Source: Ramlibacter sp. WS9 (GTDB taxonomy: Bacteria > Pseudomonadota > Gammaproteobacteria > Burkholderiales > Burkholderiaceae_C). From it: a stretch of 64,000 bases of DNA. The notes beneath the pieces were generated by a model. It was given only the letters and a program-made list of their open reading frames with translations, was not told the DNA's origin and did no database searches. The stretch is taken from the NCBI RefSeq assembly GCF_003797765.1, contig NZ_RKMB01000005.1, forward strand, positions 62,001 to 126,000, in the 5' to 3' direction. Positions 58,156 through 64,000 of this stretch are shown piece by piece. The first letter of the stretch is position 1. Every line of letters begins with the position of its first letter. Both the position numbers and the translations under genes were made by a program.

Positions 58156-60696
58156 ATGGACGGCTCCCCGCACGCTATGGTTGCGATAGCGCAAACCCAT
58201 CACGCCACCAGCGCCATGCGAGCATTGATGAGCCGCGTGCGCGAACTCATGGCTGCGCGCTGCGCGCATCCCGCACGCACTATCGTGCTGCTGCCGTACT
58301 TCCAGCTCTTACCGGTCGCTCGCGGTTTCTGGGCCGAGCAGGTGCCCAGCGGGTTTTCGCCGCGCTTCGAGACGACGCAGAGCTGGGCCGGCGAAGCGGG
58401 CTTCGAACACGGCGCGAACGACATCTCTTTCGACCGCGGGCGCGACCTGCTGACGGCGCGCACGTGGCTGGAACATGCGGGGCTCGGCGCGCGCGCCGAC
58501 CTGCTTGCCGCCCGCGTGGTGGAAGCCGCGTCGCAATTGGCGGAGGTGGCGGCCGGCGTGCCTGCGGAACAGCGCGCGGCGTGGGCTGACGAGGCGCGCG
58601 CCGCCGTCGCAAGCGGGCTCGATGCCCAGGTCCTGCAGCTGGAGGCGGCCGTGGCGCGCGTGGCGCTCGAATGGGCTGCTGCTTCGTCATACGCCGGTGA
58701 CGCGCTGTTGGCACCATCGCTTTCCGACGACATCGATCTTCTGGTAGTGGTCGAAGGCTTGCGCAATGAGCCGTTGGTGGAGACGCTCAAGTCGCGGCTC
58801 GGGGTCAAGGCCGTATCGCTGCCGTTGGACATCCCGGGCGATGCCGGCGAGGTCAGCGTCTACGAGGCGGCTGACCCGGCGACCGAAGCGGAGATGGCGG
58901 CGGCCTGCGTGCTGCGGCACGTGGACGCCGGCCGCATGCCGGTCGCGCTGGCGGCCATCGATCGCGTGCTCACGCGCCGAGTCCGCGCGATGCTTGACGC
59001 GCGCAAGGTGGCGATCCGCGACGAGACCGGCTGGAAACTGTCCACCACGCGGGCAGCGGCCGACGTGATGTTGGCTCTGCGTGGCAGCGCATGGAACGCG
59101 AGTGCCGACAGCGTGATCGACTGGCTGAAGAACGCGCCCGATGCGCCTTCATGGACCGTGCTGGCGCTGGAACGCCGTGTGCGCCGGGCCGGCGTTCGTG
59201 AGTGGCGAACCTTGCGGCGCGAGGACCTGGCCGACGGCCAGCACGAGTTGCTGGACAAGGCCAACCGCTGGCGCGAAGAGCTCCAGGCCGTTCGGCTGCT
59301 GCCGCAATGGCTTGCGTCCTTGCGTGCCGTGCTGCAGTCGGCCGGCCAGTGGCCCGGTTTGGAGAGGGACGCTGCCGGCGCAAAGGTGCTGGTGGCCCTG
59401 TACCTCGACGAGGAAGCGCACGGCGAGCTGGGCGAGTTGCCGCAAGCCCGCCGGCGCTTCAGCCTGGCCGAATTCACCGCCTGGGCCAACGAGGCGCTGG
59501 AGGCCGCGAGCTTCGTGCCCGAGCCGTCCCAAGAGGAACAGGTCGTCATCCTCCCGTTCAACCAACTGCTGGGCCGGCCTTTCGCCGCACTGGTTATGGC
59601 GGGCTGCGACGAAGTGCGCCTGCCGCCGTCCCCAGAGCCCCCCGGCCTTTGGACCGCGGCGCAGCGCGAGCGGCTGGGGCTGCCGTCGCGCGAAACCCTC
59701 GAAGCAGAACTGCGCGCCGGGTGGCGGCACGCCCTGCAGACGCCGACGTGCGACCTGCTGTTGCGCCGCAGTGACGAAAGCGGCGAGCCACTCCTGCCCA
59801 GCGCCCTGGTGCAGGTGCTGCAGCTGGAAGGCCGGGTGCGGCCCGGCCTCGATCCGCGCGAAGAGCGCGAGCTGGAGACGCTGCCCACGCCCAAGCCCCT
59901 TCCCGTCGGCCGGCTCCTGCCGTTGCCGCAGCTGTCGGCCAGTGCGTACGAAGACCTTCGCCGCTGCCCTTACCGCTTCTTCGCGCTGCGCCAATTGGGT
60001 TTGCAGGAGGCCGACGAGATCGACACCGAACTGGACAAGCGCGACTTCGGAAATTGGCTGCACCAGGTTCTGCGTGCCTTCCACGAGTCCCTGGCCGCGA
60101 GCTGGGAACCGCATGGCCCGGCGCGAACGCGGTTGCTCGACATCACGGCCGATGAAGTGACGCGGGCGCAGCGCTTCGACGAAGGCGAGTTCTTGCCGTT
60201 CGCGGCCGCATGGCCCCAGGTGCGCGACGGCTACCTCACATGGCTGCAGGCGCACGAGGCCAAGGAAGGCGCCGTGTTCCAGAAGGCCGAGAGCGAGCAC
60301 GAGATCCAGCTGGGCGACATCAAGCTGGTCGGGCGGATCGACCGCATCGACCGGCTGGCCGACGGCCGTGCGATGGTGATGGACTACAAGACCGAGGCGC
60401 GCGCCACGAGCGCGGATCGCGTCAAGCAACCGGTCGAAGACACGCAGCTCGCCTTCTATGCCACGCTACTGCATGACGACACCTTGCGCGCCGCGTACAT
60501 CAACGTGGGCGAGCGCGGCAAGACGGAGACCGTGGAGCAAGTCCATGTGGTTGAAGCGCGCGACCTGCTGGTGCAAGGCATCCTCGACGAGCTGGCGCGC
60601 GTGTCCAGTGGCGAGACGCTGCCGGCGCTCGGTGAAGGCAAGGCGTGCGATTTTTGCGCGGCGCGTGGCCTGTGCCGCAGGGATTTCTGGTCATGA
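58156..60696 (+). CDS. AddB-like PD-(D/E)XK nuclease
   Basis: Subunit of an AddAB-type double-strand break processing complex. The 846 residues end in a nuclease domain: [33 protein letters not shown] and [10 protein letters not shown] (the D-x-K site), and [14 protein letters not shown]. The single Cys in CPYRF and the CxxC..C group match the four-cysteine iron-sulfur staple of AddB. The N-terminal two thirds look like an inactivated helicase. The start is uncertain (58156 or 58177; no ribosome site). A 20-codon GTG frame at 58127 overlaps the beginning. The stop overlaps the helicase ATG. Confidence 0.85.
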   Translation: MDGSPHAMVAIAQTHHATSAMRALMSRVRELMAARCAHPARTIVLLPYFQLLPVARGFWAEQVPSGFSPRFETTQSWAGEAGFEHGANDISFDRGRDLLTARTWLEHAGLGARADLLAARVVEAASQLAEVAAGVPAEQRAAWADEARAAVASGLDAQVLQLEAAVARVALEWAAASSYAGDALLAPSLSDDIDLLVVVEGLRNEPLVETLKSRLGVKAVSLPLDIPGDAGEVSVYEAADPATEAEMAAACVLRHVDAGRMPVALAAIDRVLTRRVRAMLDARKVAIRDETGWKLSTTRAAADVMLALRGSAWNASADSVIDWLKNAPDAPSWTVLALERRVRRAGVREWRTLRREDLADGQHELLDKANRWREELQAVRLLPQWLASLRAVLQSAGQWPGLERDAAGAKVLVALYLDEEAHGELGELPQARRRFSLAEFTAWANEALEAASFVPEPSQEEQVVILPFNQLLGRPFAALVMAGCDEVRLPPSPEPPGLWTAAQRERLGLPSRETLEAELRAGWRHALQTPTCDLLLRRSDESGEPLLPSALVQVLQLEGRVRPGLDPREERELETLPTPKPLPVGRLLPLPQLSASAYEDLRRCPYRFFALRQLGLQEADEIDTELDKRDFGNWLHQVLRAFHESLAASWEPHGPARTRLLDITADEVTRAQRFDEGEFLPFAAAWPQVRDGYLTWLQAHEAKEGAVFQKAESEHEIQLGDIKLVGRIDRIDRLADGRAMVMDYKTEARATSADRVKQPVEDTQLAFYATLLHDDTLRAAYINVGERGKTETVEQVHVVEARDLLVQGILDELARVSSGETLPALGEGKACDFCAARGLCRRDFWS

Positions 60697-63600
60697 ACGC
60701 GCCCGCAGTATTGGCTTACGAACACAACGGCGGACGCGTCAGCCGCGAGCGCTTCTACGCCATCGCGTGCGACCCGCGCCGCAGTGTGGCGGTGGAGGCA
60801 TGTGCCGGCGCGGGCAAGACCTGGATGCTGGTGTCTCGCATCTTGCGGGCACTGCTGGCGGGCGCCAAGCCGCACGAAATCCTCGCGATCACATTCACCA
60901 AGAAGGCGGCGGGCGAGATGCGGCAGCGCCTGCACGACTGGCTCGCGGCATTCGCGCATGCCAGCGCGGAAGATCTCGTGCGCGAGCTGGTGATGCGCGG
61001 CATCACGGACCCCACCGGCGCACAGGTCGAAGCGCTGAAGGGTCTCTATGCGGGCGTGCTTGCATCGGGCAGGCCGGTGCAGATCCGCACCTTCCACAGC
61101 TGGTTCGCCGCGTTGCTGCGCAACGCGCCCCTGGCCGTGCTGGAGGAACTGCGGCTGCCGGCCCACTATGAGCTGCTCGAAGACGACAGCGAGGCCATCG
61201 ACATGGTGTGGCGGCGGTTTCATGCGGTCGTGGCTGCGCAGCCCGCCGCGCGCGTCGACTTCGAAGCGTCCGTTGCCGCCCATGGTCGCTTCCAGACACA
61301 GAAGGCGCTGCTGGCGGCGCTGGCCAAACGCGTCGAGTTTGCACTGGCCGACACGCACGGCGTCATCGAAGGCTCGATCAAGCCGTTCGGCGAGCAGTTT
61401 CCCGAGTTCGGCGGGCTGGGCGAGCCCTGCGACGCGTTGACCCGGCTGGCCGGCGTGCAGGCGCAGTTGGCCGATGCCGCGCGTTCGCTGGGTGCGGCGA
61501 GCGCACCGACGTTCTCCGCGAAAGGCGTTCAGCTGGAGATGGCACTGGCCGCTGGAGACCTGCAGTCGGCCTTCGATGCGCTGCTTACGCAAAAGGGCGA
61601 ACCGCGCAAATTCAGCGAGAAGCTGCAAGGGCTGGACCACGTCCGCGCGGCGCAGGAACTGGTGCTGCGGCTTTCGGCTGCGTGCGCGCAACACGACGCC
61701 TGGTTGCATCACCATCGCATGGCACGGCTGGCGCGCATCCTGATCGAGCAGTTTGCCGACCTGAAGCGCGAACGCGGTTGGGTCGACATGAACGACGTCG
61801 AACGCGCCGCGCAATTCATGCTGGCCGACCCGGTGCTTTCGGGCTGGGTGCAGGAGCGGCTCGACGCGCGCGTCAAGCACCTGCTGATCGACGAGTTCCA
61901 GGACACGAACCCGTTGCAATGGCAAGCCCTCAACGCATGGCTGAGCGGTTATGCCGGTGCCGGAGGCGACGCGCCCGGCGTCTTCGTCGTCGGCGACCCG
62001 AAGCAGAGCATCTATCGCTTCCGCCGCGCCGAGCCGCAGGTGTTCCGCGCCGCGCAGCAGTTCGTGGTCGAGGGGCTGGGCGGCGACCTGCTGAGTTGCG
62101 ATCACACCCACCGCAATGCGCCGCGGGTGATCGACGTCGTCAATCAGGTGATGAGTGCGGCGCAGGAGGCTGCGCAGTACGAGGGCTTCCGTCCGCACAC
62201 GACGCAATCGGCCGAAGTGGGCGCAGTCGCGAGCCTGCCACCCATCGAACGGATGGCGCGGGCGGTGCCGAACGGCGGCTCCGAGGACGAACCCTTGTCC
62301 TGGCGCGACAGCCTCACCGTTCCGCGCGAGTTGCCGGAAGAAAAGCTTGTGGCGCTGGAATGCCGGCAGGCGGCCGCATGGGTCGCCAGCGAACTCCAGG
62401 CCGGCCGCGAACCGCGCGACATCATGGTGCTGGCCCGCAAGCGCGACCGGCTCGCCGCGATGGAAGACGAATTGCGCGCGCTGCACATCCCGGCCCAGCA
62501 GCCCGAGAAAACCGACCTGTGCGAGGCGCCAGAGGTGCAGGACATCGTCGCGCTGCTGGACGTGCTGGTGTCGCCCACCCACGACCTGTCCCTTGCGCGT
62601 GCGCTCAAGTCGCCGCTGTTCGGGCTGGGTGACGAGGTGCTGGTAGGCCTTGCGGTGCTTGCGCGGGAAGCCCGCGACGGCAAGCGGCCGACGAGCTGGT
62701 TCGAGCTGGTCCAGCAGAAGCCTGATTTGGCACCGGGGTTGGCTGACGCCGCCGCCAAGTTGGCGAAGTGGAAGAAGCTGCTCGACCGGTTGCCCCCCCA
62801 CGACGTGCTGGACGCGATCTTTCACGAGGGCGAGGTGCTGGCCCGGTATGCGGCCGCCGCGCCGGCGCCCCTGCGGGGCACGGTGTTGTCACGCCTGCGT
62901 GCGCTGTTGGGTGCGGCCTTGCAGGTCGACGGGGCGCGCTATTCGACGCCCTACGGTTTCGTGCGTGCGTTGAAGGCCGGCGGCATCCAGGCCCCGGCGT
63001 TGTCCGAGGCCCAGGCCGTGCGCTTGCTCACGGTGCACGGTGCCAAAGGCCTCGAAGCGCCGGTGGTGTTGATGCTGGACACGGACGGCGCGCCGGCACG
63101 GGCAGAAACCATGGGCGTGGTGGTCGAGTGGCCGGGCGAAGCGCCCGCGCCCTGGCGCTTCGCCTTCATCGCCAGCGAAACGCGCCCGCCGCCCTGCAGC
63201 GCCGAAGCGCTGGAAGTGGAAAAGACCGCCCGTCAGCGCGAAGAACTCAACGCGCTGTACGTGGCGATGACGCGGGCTCGCTATTGCCTGGTGATTTCAT
63301 CGGTGCAGCCGTACATCGCCAGCGAGATGAGTTGGTGGCAGCGCCTGTTGCCATTTGCCGCGACGCTGGGCGCGGCACCTCCCGTGTCGCAAGCCGGCCC
63401 TCTGGCGCAACGCGTTGGCGAGCGTTTCCTGTTGCCAGAACTGCCCGTGTTGAACCAGAAGCCGCCGCCAGCCGCCTTGAAGCCACCTGGAATGCAAGGC
63501 GCGCCGGATACGGATGAAACGCGCTTCGGCAAAGCCCTGCACCGCCTGCTCGAGCGCTGGGCCACCGGGGCGGTCACGCCTGCCGCCATCCGCCGTGTGG

Positions 63601-63953
63601 CTCGTGAGTTCGCGTTGGACGAGTCGGTGGCCGCGCAAGCTGCTGCGATGGCGCAGCGTATCCGCGCTGGGGAGGGCGCGTGGGCGTGGGATCGTTCGGC
63701 CATCGACTGGCAGGCCAACGAAGTTCCGTTGCACCATGAAGGCGAGCTGCTGCGAATCGACAGGCTCGTGCGGCGCGCCGGATCCGGCGAATGGTGGGTG
63801 CTCGACTACAAGTCGAACTCGCGGCCGCAGGCGGACGCCATACTCGTGGACAAGATGAATCTCTATCGAACAGCCGTGGCCAAAGCGTATCCCGGCGCCG
63901 TGGTCAAGGCGGCATTTCTCACTGGTGAAGGACGAATGGTGGCAGTCGAATGA
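60693..63953 (+). CDS. AddA-like UvrD-family helicase/nuclease
   Basis: Partner of the AddB-like protein: ATP-dependent helicase with C-terminal nuclease for recombinational repair. ATG 60693 overlaps the upstream stop and gives 1086 residues. Helicase motifs are VEACAGAGKTWMLVSRIL (I), AITFTKKAAGEMRQRL (Ia), LIDEFQDTNPLQW (II), VVGDPKQSIYRFRRAEP (III), LLTVHGAKGLEAPVV (V) and LYVAMTRARYCLV (VI). The C-terminal nuclease shows ELLRIDRLVRR and WVLDYKSNSRP. Standard RecBCD genes were not seen here. Confidence 0.9.
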   Translation: MNAPAVLAYEHNGGRVSRERFYAIACDPRRSVAVEACAGAGKTWMLVSRILRALLAGAKPHEILAITFTKKAAGEMRQRLHDWLAAFAHASAEDLVRELVMRGITDPTGAQVEALKGLYAGVLASGRPVQIRTFHSWFAALLRNAPLAVLEELRLPAHYELLEDDSEAIDMVWRRFHAVVAAQPAARVDFEASVAAHGRFQTQKALLAALAKRVEFALADTHGVIEGSIKPFGEQFPEFGGLGEPCDALTRLAGVQAQLADAARSLGAASAPTFSAKGVQLEMALAAGDLQSAFDALLTQKGEPRKFSEKLQGLDHVRAAQELVLRLSAACAQHDAWLHHHRMARLARILIEQFADLKRERGWVDMNDVERAAQFMLADPVLSGWVQERLDARVKHLLIDEFQDTNPLQWQALNAWLSGYAGAGGDAPGVFVVGDPKQSIYRFRRAEPQVFRAAQQFVVEGLGGDLLSCDHTHRNAPRVIDVVNQVMSAAQEAAQYEGFRPHTTQSAEVGAVASLPPIERMARAVPNGGSEDEPLSWRDSLTVPRELPEEKLVALECRQAAAWVASELQAGREPRDIMVLARKRDRLAAMEDELRALHIPAQQPEKTDLCEAPEVQDIVALLDVLVSPTHDLSLARALKSPLFGLGDEVLVGLAVLAREARDGKRPTSWFELVQQKPDLAPGLADAAAKLAKWKKLLDRLPPHDVLDAIFHEGEVLARYAAAAPAPLRGTVLSRLRALLGAALQVDGARYSTPYGFVRALKAGGIQAPALSEAQAVRLLTVHGAKGLEAPVVLMLDTDGAPARAETMGVVVEWPGEAPAPWRFAFIASETRPPPCSAEALEVEKTARQREELNALYVAMTRARYCLVISSVQPYIASEMSWWQRLLPFAATLGAAPPVSQAGPLAQRVGERFLLPELPVLNQKPPPAALKPPGMQGAPDTDETRFGKALHRLLERWATGAVTPAAIRRVAREFALDESVAAQAAAMAQRIRAGEGAWAWDRSAIDWQANEVPLHHEGELLRIDRLVRRAGSGEWWVLDYKSNSRPQADAILVDKMNLYRTAVAKAYPGAVVKAAFLTGEGRMVAVE

Positions 63954-64000
63954 ATCGTGTTGCAGTGATCGGTGCCGGGCCGGCCGGATTGATGGCCGCC
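63950..64000 (+). CDS. FAD-dependent oxidoreductase, 3' partial
   Basis: Only the first 17 codons are present: MNRVAVIGAGPAGLMAA, a Rossmann GxGPAGLMA dinucleotide-binding start typical of FAD or NAD(P)-dependent flavoproteins. The ATG overlaps the stop of the AddA-like gene (ATGA). The rest lies beyond the window, so the precise family cannot be set. Confidence 0.75.
   Translation, partial: MNRVAVIGAGPAGLMAA

Overview
This 64 kb window is chromosomal DNA of a GC-rich betaproteobacterium, most likely order Burkholderiales, family Comamonadaceae (Ramlibacter/Variovorax-like). That placement rests on the gene order bamA-skp-lpxD-fabZ-lpxA-lpxB-rnhB, carAB-greA, rlmE-ftsH-folP-glmM and pstSCAB-phoU-phoB-phoR, on the protein sequences themselves, and on a GC-rich intergenic repeat that looks typical of the family. 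No phage, insertion sequence, CRISPR array, rRNA or tRNA was seen. Coding density is very high. Many genes overlap at ATGA or GTGA, and no gap between genes exceeds about 190 bases.

Layout. (1) 1-19.2 kb, plus strand except yhbY: envelope and housekeeping genes. These are BamA (5' end cut off), Skp, lipid A and fatty acid synthesis (lpxD, fabZ, lpxA, lpxB), RNase HII, a SpoU methyltransferase, carbamoyl-phosphate synthase behind a structured leader, GreA, a DUF4149 membrane protein, YhbY, RlmE, FtsH, FolP, GlmM and a MOSC protein. (2) 19.3-22.7 kb: a small outer-membrane protein, then a minus-strand arsenic operon arsR - ATP-grasp-like enzyme - arsC - aquaporin. Its promoter lies inside a 38 bp near-palindrome over the arsR start codon. 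(3) 22.8-26.9 kb: a subtilisin-like lipoprotein and a PglL/Wzy-type O-oligosaccharyl ligase. (4) 26.9-52.8 kb: a long phosphate-starvation region. It holds two tandem PhoX phosphatases, an M14/DUF2817 peptidase-like gene, and an OlsB-like acyltransferase + PlcP-like metallophosphoesterase + glycosyltransferase set that looks like a lipid-remodelling operon. It continues with polyphosphate kinase, SixA, a hemolysin III protein, a CYTH/CHAD protein, a CorA-type transporter, exopolyphosphatase, a periplasmic binding protein, a fasciclin lipoprotein, and pstSCAB-phoU-phoB-phoR. (5) 52.8-64 kb: a MATE transporter, an ArnT/PMT-like glycosyltransferase, L31 type B, Rho, thioredoxin, an AddB-like nuclease, an AddA-like helicase-nuclease, and the first 17 codons of an FAD-dependent oxidoreductase.

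How it fits together. PhoB-box-like heptamers (CTGTCAT type, 11 bp period) were found by eye before phoX1, the olsB-like gene, ppk1, the fasciclin gene (four in a row) and pstS. Three of them share a 10 bp spacer to a TACxxT -10 element. PhoR/PhoB encoded at one end would therefore control phosphate uptake, phosphate scavenging, polyphosphate turnover and, by inference, replacement of phospholipids by phosphorus-free lipids. The arsenic operon next door fits biologically, since arsenate enters through phosphate transporters. The most novel-looking items are the ATP-grasp-like enzyme in the ars operon, the Pho-box-preceded lipid-remodelling set, the Pho-box-preceded fasciclin lipoprotein, a possible CTG start, and the carA leader with alternative hairpins.
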